A stretch of 64,000 nt of DNA from the NCBI GenBank assembly GCA_046160305.1, contig JBJXGX010000041.1, positions 37,600 to 101,599 on the forward strand. The letters run 5' to 3'. The notes below the pieces were generated by a model. It saw nothing but the letters and a program-made list of their open reading frames with translations, did no database searches and was not told the DNA's origin. This document shows, piece by piece, positions 44,966-54,134 of this stretch. Within the stretch, counting starts at the first letter, position 1; each line of letters opens with the position of its first letter. The position numbers and the translations under genes are program-made. This stretch comes from SHXR01 sp046160305 (lineage in GTDB: Bacteria; Pseudomonadota; Gammaproteobacteria; Burkholderiales; SG8-39).

Positions 44966-45175
44966 TCATGGAATCTCAACCTCGGTGTAGCTGCCCTCGG
45001 TCGCACTATCGATTGCCGACACAACCAACGTGGCGAAGCCGTCCGCCTCCGCTGCGTCAAGAAGGTTGCCGTTTTTGAGTGTCGCCCAATCGCGCTCATA
45101 CGCGGTGATGACTTCGTGCTGAGTCAAGAAGCGACGCAGCGGAACCGGCGTACCTTGATCGAATAAGACGCGCAC
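44966..45175 (-). pseudogene. DUF5615 toxin-like protein, chimeric C-terminus
   Basis: 69 residues starting at GTG directly after the DUF433 stop. The first two-thirds (MRVLFDQGTPVPLRRFL, then TAYERDWATLKNGNLLDAAE) is typical of DUF5615 PIN-like toxins. The normal end (TTD, then a QNLRYQQNL-like stretch) is replaced after FATLV by an unrelated sequence, so the active-site aspartate is missing and the toxin is probably dead. Confidence 0.65.
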
Positions 45176-45397
45176 TTACGCTTGCGCAAGTGCACTTCGC
45201 GCCGCGTGCTCCAGCACCGCGCGAACCTGCTCAATGGTGACCCCTGGATACCATTCGACGAATTGCGAGATCCGCGCACCGTCCTCGAGGTTCTCAAACA
45301 GCGCAGCAACCGGCACGCAAGTGCCGGCAAACACCCATGCGCCGCTTACGCGCTCAGAATCGCGTTCAACCGCGGGACAGGATGACCTGTCAATCAT
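45176..45397 (-). CDS. DUF433 antitoxin-like protein
   Basis: 73 residues. The C-terminal helix-turn-helix-like segment FENLEDGARISQFVEWYPGV followed by QVRAVLEHAARSALAQ matches DUF433 antitoxins, which pair with DUF5615 toxins. The order antitoxin then toxin, without spacing, is the usual one. The ORF reads through intact although the toxin half is damaged. Confidence 0.7.
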   Translation of the reverse strand: MIDRSSCPAVERDSERVSGAWVFAGTCVPVAALFENLEDGARISQFVEWYPGVTIEQVRAVLEHAARSALAQA

Positions 45398-45468
45398 GGC
45401 GATTTCCTACCACCGTGGGATCACGAGAATTCCCCGACCGCTTCCGTCGCGCTCAGCGGATTCTCCCG

Positions 45469-46518
45469 CTACTCGAACCTAAGCCCGGTTTCCCGAACCA
45501 TCCGCTGCCACTTATCGAATTCGGATTTTACGAACGCGGTAAACCCCTCGACACTCATCGGAATGAACTGCGACCCGGTTGCTGCCATCTGCTGTTGCAG
45601 CTCGGGGTTGCTGCCCGCCTTCTGCAATTCAACGTTCAATCGACGAACGACTTCGGGCGGTGTACCGACTGGTGCGAAGATCCCACCCCATACCGACAAT
45701 TCAAGCGCAGGGAAGCCTGACTCCTTCAAGGTCGGCACATTCGGAAACAAGGGACTTCGCTCGCTCCCGAAAAAGCCAAGGGCCTTGATCTTGCCGGCGC
45801 GCACATTGGGACCGGCCTCTGCCGCGTATCCTGACAACAGCATTAGCTGGCCATTCATCAGATCGACCATCGCGGGCGCCGCGCCCTTGTATGGGACAGT
45901 GTTGAAATCGACCCCCGCAAGTTTCTGGAAGTACACGCTCGAGATCTGCTGAAAAATATTGACGTGGCCCCAGCTCAATTGCCCGGGCTTTTGCCTAGCG
46001 AGCGCTACCAGCTCGGCAATTGAATCGGCACCAACGGCCGGATTCGCGAGCAGGTACGGGACGCCAGAAGTGATCAATGCGACGGGAACCAACTCCTTCA
46101 TCGGGTCGTACGGCAGCTTCACGCCCGCGGCCGCGTTGAGGACGGATTCACTCGTCGTTGCACCTACCAGCGTATAGCCATCGGGTGCGGACTTCGCGAC
46201 GAATTCGACGGCGATCGCCCCACCCGCGCCCGGCTTGTTCTCGACGAGCACCTGCTGCCCAAGCGGCTCGGCAATGCGATGCGCGAATTGGCGCGCACGA
46301 ATGTCCATCGCATTACCGGGCGTGAAGCCGACGATGATGCGAATCGGCTTGACGGGATACTGCTGCGCGGCGGATGGTGCGGCGGGAACGAGAAGCGTTG
46401 CCATCAATAGGACCGAGGCGCACCAGCGCAGTGCGCGATCACGATGATCGCGCACCGATGAGGTGAATCGATAATCGCGTCGCGCTGTTGAGGACAATGC
46501 CTTGTGGGTTGTATTCAC
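45469..46518 (-). CDS. Bug/TctC family tripartite tricarboxylate transporter binding protein
   Basis: Periplasmic binding protein, 349 residues. A signal peptide with an extended cytoplasmic start ends at SAAQ. The mature sequence begins QYPVKPIRIIVGFTPGN, with VENKPGAGGAIAVEFVAKSA, VPYKGAAPAMVDLMNGQ and KWQRMVRETG, all typical. The usual Cys is absent. No TctA or TctB membrane genes are adjacent, as is common for Bug proteins in Burkholderiales. Ligand probably a carboxylate. Confidence 0.87.
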   Translation of the reverse strand: MNTTHKALSSTARRDYRFTSSVRDHRDRALRWCASVLLMATLLVPAAPSAAQQYPVKPIRIIVGFTPGNAMDIRARQFAHRIAEPLGQQVLVENKPGAGGAIAVEFVAKSAPDGYTLVGATTSESVLNAAAGVKLPYDPMKELVPVALITSGVPYLLANPAVGADSIAELVALARQKPGQLSWGHVNIFQQISSVYFQKLAGVDFNTVPYKGAAPAMVDLMNGQLMLLSGYAAEAGPNVRAGKIKALGFFGSERSPLFPNVPTLKESGFPALELSVWGGIFAPVGTPPEVVRRLNVELQKAGSNPELQQQMAATGSQFIPMSVEGFTAFVKSEFDKWQRMVRETGLRFE

Positions 46519-46648
46519 GCTTCCCTCTTACGCCGGCCACTTGGTTACGCTATTGTAGACACGAAGACTGACCCGATGGACTCGATTGGTCGCTCTGCTG
46601 TAATACCGTCTCCCAGACAGCGGCCCGACCGGATTGGTGGACATACCC

Positions 46649-47383
46649 ATGCGCTTCCTCCTCATCAATGGCAATCGCACCCAGGCAGTGACCGATACGG
46701 CGCTCGCCGAAGCGCGACGGGTTGCCTCCGCCGGCACCGCAATCGTCGGGACCACCGCCACCTTCGGCGCGAACATCGTGTCGACCGTTGCCGACAACAC
46801 GATCGCGCAGCATGCGGTCCTTGATGCACTTGCCCGCCATCACCGCGGCTTCGATGCCGTGCTGCTCGCCATCTCACTGGATTCCGGACTCGCCGCCGCC
46901 CGCGAGCTGGTGTCGATCCCGGTGATCGGCATGACTGAAGCGGCGCTTCTCACCGCCGGCCTGCTTGGTGATCGTTTCGGCATGATCACGTTCGGACGCC
47001 AATCGAGCGCGATGTATCTCGATCTCGCCGAGCGTTACGGGATGACGCGGCGCCTCGCTGCCTGCCGCACGATCGATCTGCAATCGCTCACCGACTACCT
47101 GGACGCGAGTGCCATGCACGAGCGCATCGTTGCCGAAGCGCAGGCAATCGCGGAGATGCCGGGCGCAGGCTCGATCGTGGTGTGCGGTGCAGCGCTCGCG
47201 GGCACGGCGCATCGTTTGCAGCCGCGCGTGCCAGTGCCGCTTATCGATGGCATCGCCTGCGCCGTACGCCATGCCGAGATGCTCGTCGGCTTGGGACTCA
47301 AACCCAGACGCAACGTGCCGGTCGCCAAGCTCGATATGCAAGGCATCACCCCTCAGCTTGCCGACCTGTATCGCAATGCATAA
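46649..47383 (+). CDS. Asp/Glu/hydantoin racemase family protein with one catalytic Cys missing
   Basis: 244 residues from the ATG at 46649 (a GTG 15 bp earlier is weaker). The fold is clear (MRFLLINGNRTQAVTDTALA, GDRFGMITFGRQSS). In active members two cysteines swap the alpha-proton: the first in an ACFGDPG loop, the second in a GC motif. Here the first loop is AISLDSG (Ile75 in place of Cys) while Cys179 (SIVVCGAALAG) remains. The reaction may be altered, for example decarboxylation or isomerisation. It is followed by TRAP operon 3. Confidence 0.75.
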   Translation: MRFLLINGNRTQAVTDTALAEARRVASAGTAIVGTTATFGANIVSTVADNTIAQHAVLDALARHHRGFDAVLLAISLDSGLAAARELVSIPVIGMTEAALLTAGLLGDRFGMITFGRQSSAMYLDLAERYGMTRRLAACRTIDLQSLTDYLDASAMHERIVAEAQAIAEMPGAGSIVVCGAALAGTAHRLQPRVPVPLIDGIACAVRHAEMLVGLGLKPRRNVPVAKLDMQGITPQLADLYRNA

Positions 47384-47404
47384 CCCAACACAAGAGGAGT
47401 TCCA

Positions 47405-48457
47405 ATGAATGCTCGCCATCTCGTTCCAGTCGCCGGCGCGTTGTCGGCCGCGCTGTTCGCCACCTTCACATTCGCCGAACCCGGCGACATGCGGGTCGCC
47501 GGCAATTTCTCGGCCAATGGCAAACACGTCGGCGAAGTCGAGCGGCCGTTCTTCAGCGCGCTCGCCAAGAGCGCCGGGCTCAAGACCAATGTCAACTACA
47601 ACACGATGGATGCGGTCGGGGTACAGGCCGCCGATGCATTGCGCCTGCTTCGATCCGGTGCGTTCGACGTGATGTCGGTGCAGATCGGCATGGCGGCGCG
47701 CGACGATCCGTTCTTCGAAGGCATCGATCTCATCGGTGTCGCGCCCGATATGAACGAGTTGAAGAAAGTCGTCGCCGCGTATCGCGAATCGTTCGATCGC
47801 CGCCTGCAGGCCCGGTTCAATTCAAAAGCGCTGACCCTCTGGCCGTTTGGTCCGCAGGTGATCTACTGCAATGCCGCGATCAATTCGATCGACGATCTCA
47901 AAGGCCAGAAGGTCCGCGTGTTCACCCAATCGATGGCGGCGTTGATGCAGCATTTTGGCGCGACACCGGTCACGTTGCCGTTCTCCGAGGTCTATCCGGC
48001 CTTGCAGCGCGGCGTCGCGACCTGCGCGGTCACATCGCCCACTTCGGGAAACACCGGCAAGTGGCCCGAGGTCACCACGCACTTTTTGCCGCTTTCGCTA
48101 TCGGGCTCGGTCCAGGGCCATTTCATGAATCTCGATCACTGGAAGAAATACTCCCCGGATCAGCAGGCGAAACTTTCGGCCGAGTTCGCGAAGATGGAGG
48201 AGACGATGTGGGGCATCGCGTTCGGCGGCAATGACGACGCCGTGAACTGCAATGTCGGCAAGGATTCCTGCAAGGATCATCAGAAATTCAAGATGACCCT
48301 GGTCAATGTGAGCGCCGCCGATGTCGGTAAGGTGAAAGCAGCCGTCACCGCCGCGGTTCTCCCGATCTGGAAGAAGACGTGCAACAACGTCGACCCGAAG
48401 TGCACGGACAACTGGAACGAGACGGTCGGCAAAGTGACGGGATTCGCGATCAACTAG
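47405..48457 (+). CDS. dctP: TRAP transporter substrate-binding protein (DctP), system 3
   Basis: Periplasmic binding protein, 350 residues, signal peptide ending near TFAE. Contains LKGQKVRVFTQSMAALMQHFG with the ligand-contacting Arg, and FSEVYPALQRGVATCAVTSP. Two cysteine-rich stretches near the C-terminus (NCNVGKDSCKD and TCNNVDPKCTD) are unusual for DctP proteins. First gene of TRAP operon 3; ATG follows AAGAGGAG. Confidence 0.87.
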   Translation: MNARHLVPVAGALSAALFATFTFAEPGDMRVAGNFSANGKHVGEVERPFFSALAKSAGLKTNVNYNTMDAVGVQAADALRLLRSGAFDVMSVQIGMAARDDPFFEGIDLIGVAPDMNELKKVVAAYRESFDRRLQARFNSKALTLWPFGPQVIYCNAAINSIDDLKGQKVRVFTQSMAALMQHFGATPVTLPFSEVYPALQRGVATCAVTSPTSGNTGKWPEVTTHFLPLSLSGSVQGHFMNLDHWKKYSPDQQAKLSAEFAKMEETMWGIAFGGNDDAVNCNVGKDSCKDHQKFKMTLVNVSAADVGKVKAAVTAAVLPIWKKTCNNVDPKCTDNWNETVGKVTGFAIN

Positions 48458-48480
48458 GCCTCGGCACGGCGGGCGCGCGA

Positions 48481-49152
48481 ATGCCCCCGGTCATGATCGA
48501 CCCTGCCCGCCACGACGGCTGGCTCTTCCGGATCGCGCGCGTCATGGTGATCGCGAGCGGCTGGTGGCTGCTCGCGATCGTGGCGATGACCTGCATCGAA
48601 ATCATCGGACGCAAGTTCTTCGGATTCTCGTTGCAGGCCGTCGATGAACTGGGCGCCTATTCGCTGGCGGTCACGTGCGCGTTCGGCTTTACGCTCACAT
48701 TGCTCAATCGTGGACACACGCGCGTGGATTTTCTGATGACACGGCTGCCGGCCGGTGCACAAGCAGGACTCAATGCCCTCGCAATGCTGTTGCTCGCCGC
48801 CCTTGCCCTCTTCGCGGCATGGCGAGGCGCGAATGTGCTGGCCGAAAGTATCGAATTCCAGAGCCGCGCAACGACGCCGCTGCAGACCCCTTTATGGATT
48901 CCGCAGTCGCTATGGCTCGCCGGCATCGCACTCTTCGCGCTGGCGTGCACGATGCTCGCAGGCCATGCGGTCGGTCTGCTCGCCCGGGATCGAACCCGCC
49001 TCAACAAGCTTTACGGACCGATGACGCTCGACGAGGAGATCCGGCACGAGGTTGCCGACCTCGAGAGCGATGCACGCAGCGATCTCCGCCATGACGCCGG
49101 CACCCTCGATTCGATCGAGGCGTCATCGCGCGAAAAGAGTGCCCGACCGTGA
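48481..49152 (+). CDS. dctQ: TRAP transporter small permease (DctQ), system 3
   Basis: 223 residues, longer than usual because of a C-terminal cytoplasmic tail of about 50 residues rich in Asp, Glu and Arg. Helices match DctQ (MTCIEIIGRKFFGFSLQAVD, LLNRGHTRVDFLMTRLP). ATG at 48481 without a strong ribosome site. Its stop overlaps the GTG of the large permease. Confidence 0.84.
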   Translation: MPPVMIDPARHDGWLFRIARVMVIASGWWLLAIVAMTCIEIIGRKFFGFSLQAVDELGAYSLAVTCAFGFTLTLLNRGHTRVDFLMTRLPAGAQAGLNALAMLLLAALALFAAWRGANVLAESIEFQSRATTPLQTPLWIPQSLWLAGIALFALACTMLAGHAVGLLARDRTRLNKLYGPMTLDEEIRHEVADLESDARSDLRHDAGTLDSIEASSREKSARP

Positions 49153-50456
49153 TCAGCGCGACCGTCGTCATCACGGGCTTCGTCCTCATGGTCGCGCTGA
49201 TGTTCCTTGGCTTTCATGTCGCCACCGTCATGGCGGCGATCGCGTTTCTCGGCGCGACGATCTATCTTGGCGTGCCGCTCGTGAACGCCTTCGGCAACCA
49301 GTGGTACGCCGCGATGGAAGATTCTGTCCTGCTCGCGATCCCGCTCTATATTCTGCTTGGTGAGCTGCTCGTACGCGGCGGCGCCACCGATCGCATGTAC
49401 AACGCCCTCGCCGCCTGGCTCAACCGATTGCCCGGTGGCCTGCTGCACACCAACATCGGCGCGTCCGCACTTTTCTCGGCCGTGTCGGGCTCGTCGGTGG
49501 CAACCGCCGCAACGATCGCCACGGTCGCGCTACCCGCGTTCAAGACGCGTAAGTATGACCAACGATTGGTGCTGGGTTCCATCGCCGCGGGCGCTTCACT
49601 CGGCAACCTGATTCCGCCGGGCATCGCGTTCATCATCTATGGCGCGATGACCAATACGTCGGTCGGTCGCCTGTATGCGGCCGGCGTCGTGCCGGGCGTG
49701 TTGATGACCGTCATCTTCATGCTCACCATCATCGCGATCGCGCTGGCGCGTCCCGGCCTCATAGGGCGCGAGGAAACGCGCATCACCTGGTCGCATCGCT
49801 TTCGCAGTCTGATCGATCTGGGCCCGCCATTGTTCGTGTTCCTGATCGTCATGGGCAGCATCTACTCGGGCTGGGCAACGGTCACCGAGTCGGCGGCACT
49901 CGCGGTCGCAGCCGCGCTGCCGATCGCATGGTGGAATGGCAAACTCAATGTGCGCATGCTGCACGAGTCGTTCCTCGCGACGTTCCACCTCACCTCGATG
50001 AGCATCATCATCCTGGCGGCGGCGTTCTACCTCAACTTCGTGCTCGGCCTGCTCGGGGTCACCCAGGCGTTATCAAACTTCATCGCCACGCTCGGGGTGA
50101 GCCAGTTGCTGTTCCTCTGGTGTCTTGCGGCGTTCTATCTGGTCCTCGGCATCTTCTTCGAGACCTTGCCGATGCTCGTGGGCACGGTGCCCATCATCTT
50201 TCCGCTGGTGGTGGCGCTTGGCGTCGATCCGGTATGGTTCGGCGTCTTCATGGTGCTCATGTGCGAGATATCGCTGATCAGTCCGCCCGTCGGCATGACG
50301 CTCTATGTCATTCAAGGCGTACGCCGTGAAGGCACGATCAAGGAAGTGTTCGACGGCACCTTGCCCTTCTTTCTCGCAATGATCGTGATGACCGGGATCC
50401 TGATCCACTTCCCGGAAATCGCGTTGTGGTTGCCGCGCCTGTCGTTCGATAAATAA
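49149..50456 (+). CDS. dctM: TRAP transporter large permease (DctM), system 3
   Basis: 435 residues, GTG start overlapping the dctQ stop (GTGA). Typical motifs are DSVLLAIPLYILLGELLVRG, LFSAVSGSSVATAATIATVA, LGNLIPPGIAFIIYGAMTN and ISPPVGMTLYVIQGVRREG. The amidohydrolase gene follows 16 bp later, suggesting one transcription unit for uptake and breakdown. Confidence 0.9.
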   Translation: MISATVVITGFVLMVALMFLGFHVATVMAAIAFLGATIYLGVPLVNAFGNQWYAAMEDSVLLAIPLYILLGELLVRGGATDRMYNALAAWLNRLPGGLLHTNIGASALFSAVSGSSVATAATIATVALPAFKTRKYDQRLVLGSIAAGASLGNLIPPGIAFIIYGAMTNTSVGRLYAAGVVPGVLMTVIFMLTIIAIALARPGLIGREETRITWSHRFRSLIDLGPPLFVFLIVMGSIYSGWATVTESAALAVAAALPIAWWNGKLNVRMLHESFLATFHLTSMSIIILAAAFYLNFVLGLLGVTQALSNFIATLGVSQLLFLWCLAAFYLVLGIFFETLPMLVGTVPIIFPLVVALGVDPVWFGVFMVLMCEISLISPPVGMTLYVIQGVRREGTIKEVFDGTLPFFLAMIVMTGILIHFPEIALWLPRLSFDK

Positions 50457-50472
50457 TATCGACACCGCGCCC

Positions 50473-51993
50473 ATGACGACCACGCTCATCCGTAACGCGC
50501 AAGTGCTCACGCTCGATGGCGGCAATCGCGACTATGCGCGCGCCAACATCCTGATCGACGGGCAACGCATCGCGGCCATCGGCCCCGACGTCGCCCCCCC
50601 GCCCGATGCGGTGGAAGCCATCATTATCGAGGCTGCCGGCAAACTCGCGATGCCCGGTCTGGTGAACGGTCATTTTCATTCGCCGGGCAACATGATGGCG
50701 GGCGCGCTGGTCGACATGCCGCTTGAACTATTCATGCTGTACGAGGTGCCGCCGCTTGGGCAGGGCGCCATCGGATCGCGGCTTGGGTATGTGCAAACGC
50801 TGCTTGGCGCGGTCGAGATGCTGAAGGGCGGCGTGACCGCGGTGCACGATGATCCGTATCACAATCCGGCACCCAGCGAGGAAGGCATCGACGCGATCAT
50901 GTGCGCGTACGCGGATAGCGGTATCCGAGCGACCGTTTCGATCAATCACCCGAACAAGATCGAGCACGAGAAGTATCCCTACCTGCGCGAGTTGCTGCCG
51001 GCATCGGTCATTCGCGAAATGGATGCGGCGCGCCGCTGGACGCCCGATGAGATCGGTGCGCTGTATCGCTGGTTCCACGCACGCTGGCACGGCGCGGAAG
51101 GCGGCCGGCTGCATATCGCGGTGTCCAATTCGGCGCCGCAGCGGGTGACGCCGGATTACTTCGCGGTCCTCTCCGAATTCTCGAAGCAGCACGATCTCGC
51201 GTTCGATATCCACATCCTCGAGACCAAGTTGCAGCGCGTTCTTGGCGCGCAAGTCCTGGGGAAATCGCTGGTTCAATATGTCAAGGACCTTGGCTTTCTC
51301 GATGAGCGGATGCTGGTGATCCATGCGATCTGGGTCGACGAGCACGATATCGCCACGCTGGCGGAAGCCGGCTGCACGATCGCGCACAACCCCGTCTGCA
51401 ACCTGAAGCTTGGCAGCGGGGTCATGCCGTTTCGACGCCTGCGCGATCATGGAATCCCGATCGCGCTTGGCACCGATGAACGCAACACCGACGACACCAT
51501 CAACCTCTGGGGCGTCATGAAGATGGCGGGCCTCATCCACAAGATCGCGGAACGTGACTACCGTGCGTGGCCGACCGCCGCGGAGATTCTCACCTGTGCC
51601 ACCGCAGGCGGCGCGCGGGGCATGCGCCGCGCCCATGAGATCGGGCAACTGGCGCCGGGCTTTCAGGCGGATCTGATCCTGGTCGACCTCGACACGCTTG
51701 CGTTCACACCGCTCAACGATCTACGCCGGCAACTCATATTCTGTGAGAACGGTTCGTCGGTGGCGATGACCATGGTGGCCGGACGCGTCGTGGCCGAGGA
51801 CGGTAAGGTCCTCAGCGTCGATGAAGCGGCGCTGCGTGCCGAAGTCCGCGAGCTCGCGCGCGAATTCCGTTCGACGCTCAAGGCAACGGGCGATGCGGCC
51901 GCGAAGCTCGAGCCGTACTATCGCGACATGGTTCTGCGTGCGGCGGCCGTCGACGTCGGCCTGGATCGCTGGCTCCCCTCGGCAACGCCCTGA
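50473..51993 (+). CDS. Amidohydrolase (cytosine deaminase/TrzN-ATZ-type)
   Basis: Metal-dependent hydrolase of 506 residues with a TIM barrel. Metal ligands are in NGHFHSPG (HxH), ILETKLQ region (FDIHILE, His), VIHAIWVDEHD (His) and LGTDERNTDDTINLW (Asp). It resembles chlorohydrolases and guanine, cytosine or s-triazine deaminases. Located directly after TRAP system 3 and before a polysaccharide-deacetylase-fold enzyme, so a role in N-heterocycle or ureide breakdown is likely. Substrate unassigned. Confidence 0.85.
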   Translation: MTTTLIRNAQVLTLDGGNRDYARANILIDGQRIAAIGPDVAPPPDAVEAIIIEAAGKLAMPGLVNGHFHSPGNMMAGALVDMPLELFMLYEVPPLGQGAIGSRLGYVQTLLGAVEMLKGGVTAVHDDPYHNPAPSEEGIDAIMCAYADSGIRATVSINHPNKIEHEKYPYLRELLPASVIREMDAARRWTPDEIGALYRWFHARWHGAEGGRLHIAVSNSAPQRVTPDYFAVLSEFSKQHDLAFDIHILETKLQRVLGAQVLGKSLVQYVKDLGFLDERMLVIHAIWVDEHDIATLAEAGCTIAHNPVCNLKLGSGVMPFRRLRDHGIPIALGTDERNTDDTINLWGVMKMAGLIHKIAERDYRAWPTAAEILTCATAGGARGMRRAHEIGQLAPGFQADLILVDLDTLAFTPLNDLRRQLIFCENGSSVAMTMVAGRVVAEDGKVLSVDEAALRAEVRELAREFRSTLKATGDAAAKLEPYYRDMVLRAAAVDVGLDRWLPSATP

Positions 51994-52007
51994 ACGGAGA
52001 CGATGCA

Positions 52008-52895
52008 GTGCTGACATCGCATGGACGTTTCGACTATTCGCCGATCCACCGCCGCGCGGACTTCGACTGGCCGGACGGCAAGCGTCTCGCCGTGTATGTC
52101 GCATTGAATCTCGAGGCGTATTCGTTCGGCGGAGGAATGCTCGAAGAAATTGCACCACCCGGTCCGGGCCCGGCGCCGGATGTGATGAACTGGTCGTGGC
52201 TCGAATACGGCAATCGCATCGGCGCCTGGCGGCTGCGCGATATGTTCCGCGACCTTTGCATGCCATGCACGTTGCTCGTGAATTCGGAAGTCTATGCGCA
52301 CTGCCCGGAGCTGCCGCAGGCGTTCCAATCGGATGGCCACGAGATCGGTGCGCATGGTCGATCGAATTCCGAGCGTCAGGGCAATCTGCCGGAAGCGGAA
52401 GAGGCTGCTTTGATTGCCGACGCTACGCGCGCCATCGAAGCCGGGTCCGGCAAACGCCCCGCCGGCTGGCTCGGGCCGTGGATCTCCGAGAGCCTTGTTA
52501 CGCCGGATCTGTTGCACGAGGCGGGGTATGAATATGTCCTCGACTGGTGCTGTGACGACCAGCCGTTCTGGCTCAAGACGCGCATGGGTCGCATTCTCGC
52601 GGTGCCCTACCCGCAGGAACTCAACGACAGCAATACGGTGATCGGCCGACGGGTCAATCCGGACGACTTCGCCGACATGATCGTAGACAGCTTCGATGAG
52701 ATGCGCGAGCAGTCCGCCCGGCAACCGCTCGTCATGGGGATCTCGTTTCACGCGCATTGCGCGGGACAGCCGTTTCGACTGCGTCATTTTCGCCGTGCAC
52801 TGGGCCGTATCTGCAAGATGCGCGACGAAGTCTGGCTCACCACCGCGGGCGGCATCGCCCGCCACTTCCGAGGAGAAACCGATGAGAACGCATGA
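52008..52895 (+). CDS. Polysaccharide deacetylase-fold hydrolase (PuuE/allantoinase-like)
   Basis: 295 residues, GTG start. The NodB-type barrel is seen in LAVYVALNLEAYSFGGGM, SDGHEIGAHGRSNSERQG and GPWISESLVTPDLLHEAGYEYV. Members of this branch with an Asn-Leu-Glu motif, such as PuuE, hydrolyse cyclic ureides rather than sugars. It is in one operon with the amidohydrolase (14 bp apart), consistent with successive C-N bond hydrolyses. Confidence 0.8.
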   Translation: MLTSHGRFDYSPIHRRADFDWPDGKRLAVYVALNLEAYSFGGGMLEEIAPPGPGPAPDVMNWSWLEYGNRIGAWRLRDMFRDLCMPCTLLVNSEVYAHCPELPQAFQSDGHEIGAHGRSNSERQGNLPEAEEAALIADATRAIEAGSGKRPAGWLGPWISESLVTPDLLHEAGYEYVLDWCCDDQPFWLKTRMGRILAVPYPQELNDSNTVIGRRVNPDDFADMIVDSFDEMREQSARQPLVMGISFHAHCAGQPFRLRHFRRALGRICKMRDEVWLTTAGGIARHFRGETDENA

Positions 52896-53103
52896 TCCGA
52901 GCCATCGAATGATTCGTGGTGCGCTGCTGCTGGCCACCGCGCTCGTTGCTTCCTCGCTCTCCATGGCGCAGGAGAAGCTTCCGCCCAAGTCAAGCTCATC
53001 ATCGAGTTCGAGATCTACGACGCGAAAGCGCCGCATCACCTGCCATTCCAGATCACACCATGGACCCAATCGACATCAGTATTGCCAGGATGAGGAGAAA
53101 GTT
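52882..53103 (+). pseudogene. Leftover signal-peptide ORF before TRAP system 4
   Basis: A short frame, overlapping the end of the deacetylase gene, encodes a typical signal peptide (MIRGALLLATALVASSLSMA, from 52909) and then loses any pattern. It runs into the next TRAP binding protein without an intervening stop. A second reading frame in 52980-53080 encodes LIIEFEIYDAKAPHHLPFQ, so the remnant may be frameshifted. Probably the relic of a former secreted protein. Confidence 0.4.
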
Positions 53104-54084
53104 ATGACCTGTTTCCGTAGCCTGATTGGCATCGCCGCCATCGCGATGTCATTTGCCGCATTCGCGCAAGACAAGATCCGCTTCGCCGGAAACTTCGAAC
53201 TGCAGCATCCGAGCAGCATCGCGATGGAGAAAGTCTTCAAACCGGAGCTTGCCAGGCTCACGAACAACCAATTACAGGTTGACCTGTTCCCCGCGATGCA
53301 ACTAGGCGGTGCAAAGGAAAATGTCGACGGCGTGCGCGCCGGAACGCTGCTCATGACCTGGGTCGGCGCGGCTTACCTGTCCCGCATCGTGCAGGAACTC
53401 GAGGCGGTCAGCCTGCCCTTTGTGTTTCCAAGTCGCGAAGTGGCGTTCAAGCTGATGGACGGCGAGATCGGCAAGCTGCTCGATCAGAAGCTTGCCGACA
53501 AGAATTTCCTTTCGCTTGGCTGGATGGATCTTGGCCAGCGCCACGTCACCAACGGACGCCGGCCGATCAAGACGGTCGAGGACTTCAAGGGTCTCAAGAT
53601 CCGCCTCCAGCCGAACGAGACGCATCTCGCCACGTTTCGCGCGCTTGGCGCGAACGCGGTCGCGATGGATGTGAAAGAGCTCTACTCGGCACTCGAACAG
53701 CGTGTGATGGATGGCCAGGAAAATCCCTACACGATCATTCGGGCCGGACGCTACATGGAAGTGCAGAAGTACCTGTCCAATACCGGGCACTTCTTCGATT
53801 TCATCGCGATCATCGCCAATCGCAAGCAGTTCCAGTCGTTGAAGCCCGAGTTCCAGAAGGCGATCGGCACGGCCATGGCAAGCGCCATCGCGTTTCAACG
53901 CACCCTCGCGGTGGAATCGGATCGCGAGGCCTTCAACGAGCTGAAGGGGAAGATGCAATACGACGAGCTGCCGCCCGCGGAGCTTGAGAAAATGCGACAA
54001 CTCACCGCGCCGGTGATCGATCAAGTGAAGAAACGCGCGGGCGCCGAGCTGGTGGATCGCGTGCTGGCCGAAGCGAGGAAGTAG
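53104..54084 (+). CDS. dctP: TRAP transporter substrate-binding protein (DctP), system 4
   Basis: Periplasmic binding protein of 326 residues. ATG at 53104 follows GAGGAGAAAG and gives a signal peptide ending at AFAQ; the longer frame upstream is a relic. Marks are FKGLKIRLQPNETHLATFRA with the ligand Arg and DVKELYSALEQRVMDGQENP. Operon with dctQ and dctM. Confidence 0.88.
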   Translation: MTCFRSLIGIAAIAMSFAAFAQDKIRFAGNFELQHPSSIAMEKVFKPELARLTNNQLQVDLFPAMQLGGAKENVDGVRAGTLLMTWVGAAYLSRIVQELEAVSLPFVFPSREVAFKLMDGEIGKLLDQKLADKNFLSLGWMDLGQRHVTNGRRPIKTVEDFKGLKIRLQPNETHLATFRALGANAVAMDVKELYSALEQRVMDGQENPYTIIRAGRYMEVQKYLSNTGHFFDFIAIIANRKQFQSLKPEFQKAIGTAMASAIAFQRTLAVESDREAFNELKGKMQYDELPPAELEKMRQLTAPVIDQVKKRAGAELVDRVLAEARK

Positions 54085-54134
54085 GCGAATCGTGCGCTAT
54101 CCGTCCGCCATGACGGCTGCTCCGCGCGACGACC

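Noticed and set aside
52696..53103. Upstream extension of the TRAP system 4 binding protein, continuous with a longer frame.
   Set aside because: The extension overlaps the deacetylase gene and has two signal peptides in a row; the ATG at 53104 with GAGGAG is the plausible start.
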